NCBI RefSeq assembly: GCF_900156825.1
Contig: NZ_FTOV01000001.1
Coordinates: forward strand, 372,001-436,000
Reading direction: 5' to 3'
DNA: 64,000 nucleotides
Source: Chryseobacterium gambrini
GTDB taxonomy: Bacteria > Bacteroidota > Bacteroidia > Flavobacteriales > Weeksellaceae
Below, one piece after another: positions 52,809-62,172 of the stretch (its first letter is position 1; each line of letters begins with the position of its first letter). The notes under the pieces were generated by a model. That model was not told the origin of the DNA. It worked only from the letters and a program-made list of their open reading frames with translations, and searched no databases. A program made the position numbers and the translations under genes.

Positions 52809-53948
52809 ATGAATACAGAGACTATTGACAACATCAAAATGATAGCGGAAACGGCAAGAGAATTTGCTGAAAAGAATATCAGACCTAATATTATGGAGTG
52901 GGACGAAAGCCAGACTTTTCCCAAAGATCTATTTCATGAGTTAGGAGAAATGGGCTTCATGGGGATTGTTATTCCGGAGCAGTACGGAGGTTCAGGTCTT
53001 GGTTATCATGAATATGTAACGATTTTGGACGAGATTTCGCAGGTAGACCCATCCATCGGTCTTTCTGTGGCAGCACACAATTCACTTTGTACCAACCACA
53101 TTTATGAATTCGGAAACGAAGAGCAGAGAAACAAATGGCTTCCTCAGTTGGCTTCCGGTAAAGTAATCGGAGCTTGGGGACTTACAGAACACAATACAGG
53201 TTCAGATTCAGGAGGAATGTCTACCACTGCAGTGAAGGATGGAGACGAATGGATCATTAACGGAGCTAAAAACTTCATTACCCACGCTATTTCAGGAGAC
53301 ATCGCTGTTGTAATGACGAGAACAGGAGAAAAAGGAGCTAAAAATAATTCTACCGCTTTCGTTTTAGAAAAAGGAATGCCCGGTTTTTCTTCCGGTAAAA
53401 AAGAAAATAAGCTGGGAATGAGAGCTTCTGAAACCGCTGAATTAATCTTTGATAACGTTCGCGTACCGGATTCTCACAGATTAGGCGAAGTAGGTGAAGG
53501 TTTCAAACAGGCAATGAAAATTCTTGACGGAGGAAGAATTTCTATCGCAGCTTTAAGTTTAGGAACTGCGAGAGGAGCTTACAAAGCTGCTTTAAAATAT
53601 GCTAAAGAAAGACAGCAGTTCGGAAAATCCATTTCAGAATTTCAGGCAGTTAACTTCATGTTAGCGGATATGGCAACAGAAATTGATGCAGCGGAACTAT
53701 TGATCCAAAGAGCTTCAACGTTGAAAAACGCTAAGCAAAAAATGACAAAAGAAGGAGCAATGGCAAAATTATATGCTTCTGAAGCCTGCGTAAGAATTTC
53801 AAACAATGCAGTACAGATTTTCGGAGGATACGGATATACAAAAGATTTCCCGGTAGAAAAATTCTACAGAGATTCTAAACTTTGCACCATCGGAGAAGGA
53901 ACTTCCGAGATCCAGAGACTGGTTATCGGCAGAGATATTACAAAATAA
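52809..53948 (+). CDS. acyl-CoA dehydrogenase
   Basis: 379 residues, short-chain type. FAD flavoprotein catalysing alpha,beta-dehydrogenation of acyl-CoA. Signatures: 'GAWGLTEHNTGSDSGGMSTTA', 'RQQFGKSISEFQAVNFMLADM' and 'QIFGGYGYTKDFPVEKFYRDSKLCTIGEGTSEIQRLVIGR', the last holding the catalytic Glu of the family. Followed by a DinB-like gene after 35 bases, probably in one transcript. Confidence 0.95.
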   Translation: MNTETIDNIKMIAETAREFAEKNIRPNIMEWDESQTFPKDLFHELGEMGFMGIVIPEQYGGSGLGYHEYVTILDEISQVDPSIGLSVAAHNSLCTNHIYEFGNEEQRNKWLPQLASGKVIGAWGLTEHNTGSDSGGMSTTAVKDGDEWIINGAKNFITHAISGDIAVVMTRTGEKGAKNNSTAFVLEKGMPGFSSGKKENKLGMRASETAELIFDNVRVPDSHRLGEVGEGFKQAMKILDGGRISIAALSLGTARGAYKAALKYAKERQQFGKSISEFQAVNFMLADMATEIDAAELLIQRASTLKNAKQKMTKEGAMAKLYASEACVRISNNAVQIFGGYGYTKDFPVEKFYRDSKLCTIGEGTSEIQRLVIGRDITK

Positions 53949-53983
53949 ATTTTAACTAAATTATTTCAAAAAAACATCAACAA

Positions 53984-54481
53984 ATGATTAAACAGGCATT
54001 ATTAGGTGAATTTTTGCATGAAGCAGAAAATACCCGAAAACTTTTACAGGCAATTCCGGACAGCGCTTTGGATTATAAGCCGTCTGAAATTAACTGGACA
54101 ACAGCCCAGTTGGCTTCCCATGTAGCCGAAGTTTACAACTGGTACGAAGGAACATTCAATCAGGATGTATTCGATATGGGGACATATCAATATGATAAAG
54201 GCGATATTTCCAAAGCGGAAAACATTGTTGCCAAATTTGAAGAAAATGTTGCGAAAGCTCAGAAAGCCATTGAAAGTTGGGACGAAAACACCATGATGAA
54301 CGAATGGAGAATGGAAATGGGAGGAAATTCAATCTTTCCGCCAATGCCGAAAATACAGGTAATCCGTTCGTTTTTGTATAATCATTTGTACCATCATCGC
54401 GGAGAACTGGTTGTGTATTTAAGATCTACAGGAAATAAAGTTCCGGGACTGTACGGACCGACTGCAGATGATCAGTTTTAA
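53984..54481 (+). CDS. DinB-family protein
   Basis: 165 residues. Four-helix bundle with 'WTTAQLASHVAEVYNWYEGTF' and 'FLYNHLYHHRGELVVYLRSTG' supplying the three His metal ligands. Thiol-dependent transferase superfamily; substrate unknown. Ends at a terminator. Confidence 0.87.
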   Translation: MIKQALLGEFLHEAENTRKLLQAIPDSALDYKPSEINWTTAQLASHVAEVYNWYEGTFNQDVFDMGTYQYDKGDISKAENIVAKFEENVAKAQKAIESWDENTMMNEWRMEMGGNSIFPPMPKIQVIRSFLYNHLYHHRGELVVYLRSTGNKVPGLYGPTADDQF

Positions 54482-54508
54482 AAATTAGAATTATCCGATT
54501 AATAATTC

Positions 54509-54545
54509 AATAGCATCCGTATTTTGCGGGTGCTATTTTCTTTTT
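54509..54545 (+). terminator. terminator after the DinB gene
   Basis: AATAGCA-t-CCG and CGG-gTGCTATT form a stem, followed by a T-rich tract. Confidence 0.7.
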
Positions 54546-54650
54546 TTGAGAAATTCACCAAATATTGACATTTAATGTATCGCATAATTATTTAAACGAA
54601 TTATCTAAATTTTTCTTAAAAAATTTTATTTTTCATAACATATTTTTTAT

Positions 54651-54658
54651 TAGCTTTG
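54651..54658 (+). promoter_or_regulatory. -7 element of the metalloprotease gene
   Basis: TAGCTTTG, 28 bases before the ATG at 54687. No clear TTG -33 is visible. Confidence 0.5.
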
Positions 54659-54686
54659 ATATTCCACAATCAAATAGAAAACTTGT

Positions 54687-57617
54687 ATGAGAAAACAACT
54701 ATTGGTGATTGGAATGCTTGCATCAGGTATTTCATTCGCTCAGACCGACCGACTTTGGTCTGAAACGTCAGGAAAATCAGCTACTGAAATTTTTGAAAAC
54801 AAATTAACTATTAACAATCCGAAAATCTACAGTCTGGATATTAATGGTTTAAAAAATGCTCTTGCAAAAGCTCCCAAAAGATTAGCTGCAGGAGAAAAGT
54901 CTGAAATTATTATCTCTTTCCCGAATTCTGAGGGAAAAATGGAAAATTTTAAAGTAAGAGAAAATTCTAATTTCGATCCTCAACTGGCAGCAAAATATCC
55001 GGACATCAAATCGTATATCGGTGAAGGATTAGGAGACTCCGGTTCCACTGTTTATTTTAGCGTTTCGCCTCTGGGATTATCATCCATGGAAATTTATGGA
55101 GATAAATCAGCGGTTTTCATCGAGCCTTATTCAAAAGATCTTTCAACCTATGTTGTTTATAAAAAATCTGATAAAAAAGACGATTTAAGCAAGTTCGAAT
55201 GTACCGTAATCGACGTTGCGCAAAAAGGCGTTGCAAATACAACCAATCTGGTGGCAAGACCAAATGCCGATGATGCAAAACTGAGAACATTCAGGTTAGC
55301 ACTTTCCTGTACCGGGGAATACGCAACGTATTTCGGAGGAACAAAAGCCAATGCTTTAGCGGCAATGAACAACACAATGACCCGCGTAAACGGTGTTTTT
55401 GAAAAAGATTTTGCAGCGAGAATGGTTTTAATCGCAAATAACGATTCAGTAATCTATACCAATGCTTCTACAGACCCTTATTCTCCTGCTTCCAGCTTAA
55501 GCAACTGGAACTCACAGCTTCAGTCTACATTAACTTCGGTTATTGGGGAAGCAAATTATGACGTCGGTCACTTATTCGGAGCTTCCGGAGGTGGCGGAAA
55601 TGCAGGATGTATCGGCTGTGTTTGTACAAACGGCTCAAAAGGAAGCGGTTATACTTCTCCGGCAGATGCAATTCCTTCAGGAGATAACTTCGATATCGAC
55701 TATGTAGCACACGAATTAGGGCATCAGTTCGGCGGAAACCACACCTTCTCTATGAACAATGAAGGAACAGGAGCCAATATGGAGCCGGGTTCAGGATCAA
55801 CAATCATGGGATATGCGGGAATTACTTCTCAGGATATTCAGCCGCATTCTGATGCTTTCTTCCACGCGATCAGCATTCAGCAGATTACTAATAATATCAA
55901 AGCAAAAACCTGCCCTACAAGCACAAGTACAGGAAATTCAATTCCTACGGCAAATGCAGGTTTAGATTATACCATTCCGAAAGGAACACCGTTTATGTTA
56001 ACAGGATCAGGAACAGATGCAAACGGAGATTCTTTAACATACATCTGGGAACAAATGGACAATGCGTCGTCTTCACAAACCGGAGCAAGTTCTGCGGCAA
56101 GCGCTACAAAAGCAACAGGACCAACGTTCAGATCATGGACACCGCAAACTACCCCGGTAAGATACTTCCCAAGAATGGCTTCAGTTCTGGCAGGAGCTAC
56201 CACGACAGCAGGATCTGAGATTACTGTTGAAGCACTATCCAATGTAGCAAGAACGTACAATTTCAGATTTACGGTTCGCGACAACAGAGCCGGAGGTTCC
56301 GGAAATAACTCGGATGATGCAGTGATCACGGTAAACGGAACAGCAGGACCATTCAGTGTAAGCTCTCAAAATACCGCAACAACCGTTACAGGAGGAACTT
56401 CCCAAACCGTAACATGGAATGTGGCAGGAACAACAGCGAATGGTGTAAATGCAGCCAACGTAGATATTCTTTGGTCTACAGACGGAGGAAATACATGGAC
56501 TACTCTATTGGCGGGAACTCCAAACGACGGAACACAGGCGGTAACGATCCCGAATACGTCTACCACAACAGGAAGAATCATGGTAAAAGGTTCCAACCAC
56601 ATTTTCTTTGATGTGAATAATGCCAACATTACCGTAAATGCAGGTTCAGGAACTTCAGATACTACTGCTCCTACTGCTCCAACTCTTGCAGCTTCCGGAA
56701 CAACTTCTACAAGCACCAATCTTTCATGGTCCGGAGCAACAGATAACGTAGGGGTTACAGGTTATGATGTTTATCAGGGAACTTCATTAGTAGGTTCTAC
56801 CGCATCAACTTCCTACACAGTATCCAGTTTATCTCCTTCTACTACATACAGCTTCACTGTTAGAGCTAAAGATGCAGCAGGAAATGCTTCGGTTTCCAGC
56901 AACACGGTTTCTGTAACCACTTTAGCAGGTACAGCGGTTTCTTACTGTTCTGCTTCAGCGAATAATACTGCTGATGAAAGAATAGGAAATGTAACGTTCG
57001 GAAGCATTAACAATACTTCAACAGGAACGGCAGGTTACGAAAACTTTACTTCAGTTTCTACGAATGTAACAAGAGGTTCTGCGTACTCACTTTCCATTAC
57101 TCCGGTTTGGACATCAACCAAATATAATGAAGCTTATGCTGTTTATATTGATTATAACAGAGACGGAGATTTCGCAGACAGCGGAGAATTGGCTTGGTCT
57201 AAAACAGGATCTACAACAAGTCCGGTAACAGGATCTATCACGATTCCTTCAACAGCAACCGTAGGAACTACAAGAATGAGAGTAATGATGCAGTACAGCT
57301 CTGTACCTACATCTTCTTGTGGAACGTATACGTACGGTCAGGTAGAAGATTATACTTTAAATATTGTATCATCAGGAAGAGGAAATATTTTAGATACAAA
57401 AGATATGATTACAGATATCCGAGTGTATCCGAATCCTGCAAAAGATATTTTAAATATCTCAAATACAACGAACGAAGAGTATAAAATCTTCGACATGGGT
57501 GGAAAACTAATCAATTCAGGAAAACTTGAAAGAGGCGCGGTAAATGTAAGCGGTCTTATTAAAGGTGCTTACATGATCCAGATTGGAGAAGTCTCTAAGA
57601 GATTCATCAAAAACTAA
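54687..57617 (+). CDS. secreted reprolysin-like metalloprotease with FnIII, GEVED and T9SS sorting domains
   Basis: 976 residues. Signal peptide ends SFAQ; a pro-domain runs to about 190. The zinc motif HELGHQFGGNH (His342, Glu343, His346, His352) plus the downstream 'SGSTIMGYAGI' Met-turn mark a metzincin of the M12 reprolysin-like type. It is followed by a PKD/cadherin-like region (430-650), a fibronectin III domain (about 660-750), a GEVED domain (about 755-905, 'VYIDYNRDGDFADSGELAW') and a T9SS C-terminal domain 'VYPNPAKDILNIS...YMIQIGEVSKRFIKN'. An extracellular protease, possibly a virulence or nutrient enzyme. Confidence 0.94.
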   Translation: MRKQLLVIGMLASGISFAQTDRLWSETSGKSATEIFENKLTINNPKIYSLDINGLKNALAKAPKRLAAGEKSEIIISFPNSEGKMENFKVRENSNFDPQLAAKYPDIKSYIGEGLGDSGSTVYFSVSPLGLSSMEIYGDKSAVFIEPYSKDLSTYVVYKKSDKKDDLSKFECTVIDVAQKGVANTTNLVARPNADDAKLRTFRLALSCTGEYATYFGGTKANALAAMNNTMTRVNGVFEKDFAARMVLIANNDSVIYTNASTDPYSPASSLSNWNSQLQSTLTSVIGEANYDVGHLFGASGGGGNAGCIGCVCTNGSKGSGYTSPADAIPSGDNFDIDYVAHELGHQFGGNHTFSMNNEGTGANMEPGSGSTIMGYAGITSQDIQPHSDAFFHAISIQQITNNIKAKTCPTSTSTGNSIPTANAGLDYTIPKGTPFMLTGSGTDANGDSLTYIWEQMDNASSSQTGASSAASATKATGPTFRSWTPQTTPVRYFPRMASVLAGATTTAGSEITVEALSNVARTYNFRFTVRDNRAGGSGNNSDDAVITVNGTAGPFSVSSQNTATTVTGGTSQTVTWNVAGTTANGVNAANVDILWSTDGGNTWTTLLAGTPNDGTQAVTIPNTSTTTGRIMVKGSNHIFFDVNNANITVNAGSGTSDTTAPTAPTLAASGTTSTSTNLSWSGATDNVGVTGYDVYQGTSLVGSTASTSYTVSSLSPSTTYSFTVRAKDAAGNASVSSNTVSVTTLAGTAVSYCSASANNTADERIGNVTFGSINNTSTGTAGYENFTSVSTNVTRGSAYSLSITPVWTSTKYNEAYAVYIDYNRDGDFADSGELAWSKTGSTTSPVTGSITIPSTATVGTTRMRVMMQYSSVPTSSCGTYTYGQVEDYTLNIVSSGRGNILDTKDMITDIRVYPNPAKDILNISNTTNEEYKIFDMGGKLINSGKLERGAVNVSGLIKGAYMIQIGEVSKRFIKN

Positions 57618-57644
57618 TTGCTTCACTCAATTAAGCTTTGAGGT

Positions 57645-57678
57645 AAAAGGCTGTCCGGAAACGGACAGTCTTTTTTGT
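57645..57678 (+). terminator. terminator of the metalloprotease gene
   Basis: AAGGCTGTCCG-GAAA-CGGACAGTC followed by six T residues: a strong GNRA-loop terminator. Confidence 0.85.
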
Positions 57679-57689
57679 TTCTGATTTTC

Positions 57690-58035
57690 GTGTTTCGAAA
57701 TATAAGATGCAGGTCTTCTTTTATGTTTTATCATACTAAACACAACGATTATTTAAAATTTATTTTCAACCGCAAAATGATATACTTCCACTATCTGCAT
57801 AAATTCCAAATAGGATTAAATTCTTAAAAATCATTTAAACACAAATCCCACAAATATTTTCACCAATATTCACAATCATTGAAAATCTGAGAGATTTGTG
57901 AAAGAAAAAATCATAATCTATTTCTGGGCTCTTGAGATTCTTCACTTCACTTTTTAACGATGCTCGTAGACTTTCAGTCTATGTTTAGAATGATATCATT
58001 GCATAAAAAACCTAAGTCCCAATTCTTAAAATCTA
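57690..58035. repeat. repeat-like gap before the MazG-like gene
   Basis: Contains AAACACAAATCCCACAAATA and a facing AGAGATTTGTGAAAGA (imperfect palindrome, 57836-57906) and a TGTCATT-type fragment with the hairpin 'GTAGACTTTCAGTCTA' (57968-57983), like that at 21955-22066. No ORF. Confidence 0.5.
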
Positions 58036-58047
58036 AAACCCAATTGT

Positions 58048-58055
58048 TATCTTTG
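58048..58055 (+). promoter_or_regulatory. -7 element of the MazG-like unit
   Basis: TATCTTTG, 18 bases before the ATG at 58074. Confidence 0.5.
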
Positions 58056-58073
58056 CCTGAATAAAAAATATAC

Positions 58074-58541
58074 ATGGATAAAATTGATAGTCTGAACCAG
58101 GTAGCAGAATTCCACACCACCTTTAAAGCCCCTATTTTAGATACTCCTCAAATTCCTTCACCGGAAAGATGCAATCTGAGAGTTGAACTTCTTCAGGAAG
58201 AACTGAACGAACTGAAACAGGCAATTGCAGACAATAACATCGTAGAAATTGCAGATGCTTTATGTGATTTGCAGTATGTTTTAAGCGGAGCGGTTCTGGA
58301 ATTCGGACTTGGCAGCAAATTTGTAGAGTTGTTCAACGAAGTTCAGCGTTCCAATATGTCGAAAGCCTGCGATAATGAAGAACAGGCACAGGAAACGGTA
58401 GAATTTTACAGAGCAAAAGACGTAGAATCATTTTATGAAAAATCCGGCGAGAAGTTTAATGTGTACAGACAGGCAGATCATAAAGTCCTGAAAAACAAAT
58501 ACTACTCTCCTGCCGATTTAAAGACAATTATTGAAAAATAG
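58074..58541 (+). CDS. MazG-like nucleotide pyrophosphohydrolase family protein
   Basis: 155 residues. Helices 'CNLRVELLQEELNELKQAI' and 'VEIADALCDLQYVLSGAVLEFG' give the EExxE...ExxD metal-binding pattern of all-alpha NTP pyrophosphatases. It probably hydrolyses non-canonical or excess nucleoside triphosphates. First gene of a group with the thioredoxin-like and DUF4230 genes. Confidence 0.87.
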   Translation: MDKIDSLNQVAEFHTTFKAPILDTPQIPSPERCNLRVELLQEELNELKQAIADNNIVEIADALCDLQYVLSGAVLEFGLGSKFVELFNEVQRSNMSKACDNEEQAQETVEFYRAKDVESFYEKSGEKFNVYRQADHKVLKNKYYSPADLKTIIEK

Positions 58542-58542
58542 T

Positions 58543-59109
58543 ATGAAAAAATTTATTACGAATTGTATGACTGTTTCAGCTCTATTCATGGCAACACAAC
58601 AGCTTAGCGCACAGAAAGTGGTTGTAGGACGAGAGGTTGAAACCACTGCCGATGGAAAAATGCTTTTGGGAAATCAGCTTAAAAGTAAATTTCTTGAAGC
58701 TCCCTATTCTGACTGGTATGTGAAAGAGCATGATGAATATGCCTTGGATCAGAAAGCGATCGGAGAACTTAAAAAAGGAAAGATCAACACGTATAACATT
58801 ACCGTTTTCATGGGAACATGGTGCGAAGATTCTCACAGAGATTTTCCGAGACTCATGAAAATCCTTGAAGAGGTAAAATATCCGGAAGGCAAACTCTCCA
58901 TTATTGCGGTAAACCGTAAAAAGGAATCCCCGAACGGAGAAGAAAGTCTTTTCAACATCCAGAAAGTTCCTACGATTATTGTTCAGAAATACGGAAAAGA
59001 ATTAGGAAGAATTATCGAAATGCCTACATCTGGATACATCGAAAGAGATCTGGTAGAGATCCTGAAAAAAGATGACAGTTCTGTAATTAAAGAAATTTTT
59101 GGTAAATAA
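58543..59109 (+). CDS. exported thioredoxin-like protein with WCEDS active site
   Basis: 188 residues from ATG 58543, one base after the previous stop; signal peptide about 1-24 (ending LSAQ). The thioredoxin-like segment 'VFMGTWCEDSHRDFPRLMKIL' has one Cys only (WCEDS in place of WCxxC), and 'QKVPTIIVQKYGKELGRI' is the cis-Pro region. Without the second Cys it cannot form the normal disulfide, so a reductase role by the standard mechanism is unlikely. Confidence 0.85.
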   Translation: MKKFITNCMTVSALFMATQQLSAQKVVVGREVETTADGKMLLGNQLKSKFLEAPYSDWYVKEHDEYALDQKAIGELKKGKINTYNITVFMGTWCEDSHRDFPRLMKILEEVKYPEGKLSIIAVNRKKESPNGEESLFNIQKVPTIIVQKYGKELGRIIEMPTSGYIERDLVEILKKDDSSVIKEIFGK

Positions 59110-59112
59110 GGT

Positions 59113-59718
59113 TTGAGAAATAGTAAAGTTTTAATATCGTTTTTGGCGGGAGCTGCACTGGTAACGGTTTTGTTTTTCAGTTTAAAGTCATGCTTTAATC
59201 TCAGTGAAAAAACCGAGAAATCAGATTATTATATTCTGACCAATCAGATTTCGAAAATGAATAAAATGGTCGTGCTTGAGCAGAATACTTCTTCCATTCA
59301 GAAAACCAAAATGGGCTATGAATTTTTAGGCAAAGAAGTTTCCAGCAACAGCATCATTACCTACACCAAAACGAACGCACAGGTTTCTTATGATCTTAAC
59401 AAGATGAAAATGGAGGTAGATTCGATCAATAAAAAATTAGTGATTACCGAATTACCCGATGCAGACATCAGAATTACGCCAAGTGTGGAAATTCAGTCGA
59501 TGGACGATTCTTTTTTCAACAGAATTTCCGAAAAAGACATTAAAAACGTAACGCAGAAAGCGAAAGATACCGCTGTAAAATCCATCGATCAGAACAAGCT
59601 GAGAACGGAAGGAAGACAACAGTTGATGGAAAATCTTAATAATATTTTTGTTTTGGCAAAGGCTTTGAATTATACCATAGAAGACCAGACCGGAAAGCTG
59701 GGCATTTTAGGACTATAA
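59113..59718 (+). CDS. DUF4230 membrane-anchored protein
   Basis: 201 residues from TTG 59113, 3 bases after the previous stop. One N-terminal membrane helix (about 6-26) followed by the DUF4230 domain ('KMVVLEQNTSSIQKT', 'ITYTKTNAQVSYDLNKMKMEVDSINKKLVITELPDADI'). Function unknown. Part of the same transcript as the thioredoxin-like gene. Confidence 0.87.
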   Translation: MRNSKVLISFLAGAALVTVLFFSLKSCFNLSEKTEKSDYYILTNQISKMNKMVVLEQNTSSIQKTKMGYEFLGKEVSSNSIITYTKTNAQVSYDLNKMKMEVDSINKKLVITELPDADIRITPSVEIQSMDDSFFNRISEKDIKNVTQKAKDTAVKSIDQNKLRTEGRQQLMENLNNIFVLAKALNYTIEDQTGKLGILGL

Positions 59719-59730
59719 AATTCAAAAGCT

Positions 59731-59919
59731 ATGCATTCAGAAGAAAAAGAAAAACAGGAATCTGCAAATTCTGCGGAAACCAAAAAGCAAAATCAGGATT
59801 TCCCCGACATTCCTGCTTCGTCAGAAAAGACAAATCCGTCCGATGTAGATAAGGAAGACGTTCAGAAATCTTCTCAAAACAACAAATCCGGAAAAACGGA
59901 TAATACCGACAAAAAATAA
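59731..59919 (+). CDS. small disordered protein
   Basis: 62 residues, nearly all charged or small (Lys, Glu, Ser, Asn, Asp), no hydrophobic core. No family. Follows DUF4230 after 12 bases and is closed by a strong terminator, so it is the last gene of the unit if translated. Confidence 0.55.
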   Translation: MHSEEKEKQESANSAETKKQNQDFPDIPASSEKTNPSDVDKEDVQKSSQNNKSGKTDNTDKK

Positions 59920-59953
59920 AAAGGTTCTGCTCAGTGAGCGGAACCTTTTTTAG
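59918..59953 (+). terminator. terminator of the MazG-like/DUF4230 unit
   Basis: AAAAAGGTTC / GAACCTTTTT stem around TGCTCAGTGAGCG, which itself can pair. Confidence 0.85.
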
Positions 59954-60067
59954 AAAAAAACAAATAAAAATCAAATAGGTAATATGAACTACAACTGTCA
60001 ATCTGCCCCGCTTGTCAACTACCGTAACTATTTGGCTGTTGACTTACGAAGCAAAACTGACATTTTT

Positions 60068-61189
60068 TTAAACAATAGTTGATTTTCCGAGCTTTACATT
60101 TTCAAAATTGTAATACGATTTCTCGGAATATTTAATATAATCTGCGATAAAACTTCCCACTTCGCTGGTGGAATAAGGCTGTTCAGAATTCAGATCCACC
60201 GTAACGTATTTATTCTCAATGGCATATTCTACAGATTGTCTCAATTTTTCTGCTGCCGGTTCAAGCTGTAAATAATCCAGCATCATTGCCGTACTTAAAA
60301 TAGAAGCAACAGGATTTGCAATTCCTTTTCCTTTTGCCTGCGGATAAGAACCGTGAATAGGCTCAAACAAAGCATTTTCATTTCCAATGGAAGCCGAAGG
60401 AAGCAAACCGATAGAACCGCCGATTACACTCGCTTCATCCGAAATAATATCTCCGAACATATTCTCGGTAACAATCACATCAAAATGTTTCGGATTTAAA
60501 ATTAACTGCATCGCCGCATTATCTACAAACATAAAATCAAGTGCTACATCAGGATATTCTGAAGCAATTTCTTTACAGACCTTTCTCCACAATCTTGACG
60601 TATCCAAAACGTTCGCTTTATCAATTAAAGTTAACTTTTTTCTTCTTTTCTGAGCCTCCTGAAAAGCCATGTGAACAATAGGTGCGATTTCATCACGGTT
60701 GTATTTACAGATATCATATGCATAACCCGCTTCCTCATCCGTAAATTTTTCGCCAAAATAAATTCCGCTCACCAGTTCCCTGAAAATCTGAATATCTGTT
60801 CCTTCAATAATTTCCCTTTTCAAAGGACTTTTCTCAATTAAAGAAGCATACGTTTTCAAAGGTCGGATATTCGCAAAAAGCCCTAATTCTTTACGAAGTT
60901 TTAACAACCCTTGTTCCGGACGTACTTTGGCATCCGGATTATTATCAAAAGAAGGATCTCCGATCGCCCCGAAAAGCACCGCATCAGATGCTTTGCAGAT
61001 TTCCAGCGTTTCATCCGGCAAAGGATTTCCTGTCTTATAAATCGCTTCCGCTCCCATCAATCCGTATTTAAAATCAAACTGATACTGGAATGCTTCCGCA
61101 ATGGAATCTAAAATTTTAATACTTTCTGCAACAACTTCCGGCCCGATTCCGTCTCCCGGAAGCACTGCAATTTTAAAATTAGTTTTCAT
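60068..61189 (-). CDS. leuB: 3-isopropylmalate dehydrogenase
   Basis: 373 residues. NAD-dependent oxidative decarboxylation in leucine synthesis. N-terminal '[17 protein letters not shown]', '[13 protein letters not shown]' and the metal/substrate signature '[27 protein letters not shown]' are intact. Its start overlaps the leuD end by 11 bases. Confidence 0.96.
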   Translation of the reverse strand: MKTNFKIAVLPGDGIGPEVVAESIKILDSIAEAFQYQFDFKYGLMGAEAIYKTGNPLPDETLEICKASDAVLFGAIGDPSFDNNPDAKVRPEQGLLKLRKELGLFANIRPLKTYASLIEKSPLKREIIEGTDIQIFRELVSGIYFGEKFTDEEAGYAYDICKYNRDEIAPIVHMAFQEAQKRRKKLTLIDKANVLDTSRLWRKVCKEIASEYPDVALDFMFVDNAAMQLILNPKHFDVIVTENMFGDIISDEASVIGGSIGLLPSASIGNENALFEPIHGSYPQAKGKGIANPVASILSTAMMLDYLQLEPAAEKLRQSVEYAIENKYVTVDLNSEQPYSTSEVGSFIADYIKYSEKSYYNFENVKLGKSTIV

Positions 61190-61778
61190 ACACTTTTTGT
61201 GTTTTTAGTTCGAATTGTTCGATCGCCTGTTTTCTGCTGATTAAAAAATCAATATCATCATACCCATTCAGCAGACATATTTTTTTATAAGAATCTATTT
61301 CAAAACCTTCCGTTTTATCATTAAAGGTAATGGTTTGTTTTTCAACATCCACCAAAATTTCTTTTTCAGGATTTTCAGTAATCTCAGTTAAAATTTCTTT
61401 CAAAAATTCCTCAGAAACTTTTACAGGCAATAATCCGTTGTTTAAAGCATTGCCCTTAAAAATATCAGCAAAAAAACTTGAAACAACCACCTTAAAGCCA
61501 TAATCCGTTAAAGACCATGCAGCGTGTTCCCGACTGCTTCCGCAACCGAAATTGTTTCCCGCAACCAGAATTTCACCGCTGTATTTTGCGTTATTCAGGG
61601 CAAAATCAGGATTCGGTTCATTCGTATGAACATCGTATCTCCAGTCTCTGAAAAGATTTTCGCCAAAACCTTTTTTATCAATACTCTTTAAAAATCTCGC
61701 CGGAATAATCTGATCCGTATCTATATTTTCTACAGGCAAAGGAATTGCTCTGGATTGTATAATGACTAATTTTTGCAT
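61179..61778 (-). CDS. leuD: 3-isopropylmalate dehydratase small subunit
   Basis: 199 residues. Aconitase swivelling domain: '[17 protein letters not shown]' and '[19 protein letters not shown]' are the LeuD signatures. Works as heterodimer with LeuC. Separated from leuC by 394 bases of repeats rather than the usual short gap. Confidence 0.96.
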   Translation of the reverse strand: MQKLVIIQSRAIPLPVENIDTDQIIPARFLKSIDKKGFGENLFRDWRYDVHTNEPNPDFALNNAKYSGEILVAGNNFGCGSSREHAAWSLTDYGFKVVVSSFFADIFKGNALNNGLLPVKVSEEFLKEILTEITENPEKEILVDVEKQTITFNDKTEGFEIDSYKKICLLNGYDDIDFLISRKQAIEQFELKTQKVYEN

Positions 61779-62172
61779 TTTTTTTGAGCCAAAATAGTTT
61801 TAATTATTGTTTTTTTCTTTTTCAGGAGCTATTTCCCGCTATCCACTCATACTCCTCGCTCCCTTGCTTTTGCCTTCGCTTGCTCCGGGGTAACCGTTTC
61901 TATCGGGGCTAAAAAAGTGAATGGTAAATTTCACTTTGTGAGTCAATAGTCAATTTCTAAAATTCACTATTCACTATTGACAATTCACTTAATAAAAGCT
62001 TGTTTAAACTAGTATTTCAAAAGCCTGTAAAGAGAAAAAATCTTTGATTTTTTTTAACTCATGTGCTCTTTTTTTCTATTTAAGTATTAAGCTTAAAAAA
62101 CTAAAGTGTTTAAATCTTTTGCGTCTTTTGTGGTAAAAAAATTTAGACAAGTTTTAAGTAAATTAATCTCCA
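61779..62172. repeat. leuC-leuD spacer filled by dispersed repeats
   Basis: Three pieces in order: a GC-richer block (61832-61910, GAGCTATTTCCCGCTATCC to CTATCGGGGCT), a GTGAATAGTGAATTG-type inverted pair (61930-61990), and MITE-like copy R3. No ORF and no evident terminator. Confidence 0.65.
62002..62148. repeat. MITE-like palindromic repeat, copy R3
   Basis: 147 bases from GTTTAAAC to a degenerate ATTTAGAC. Lacks the left 50 bases of R1/R2 but keeps the AATCTTTGATTTTTTT centre and the right TCTTTTGCGTCTTTTGTGGT block. Confidence 0.7.
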
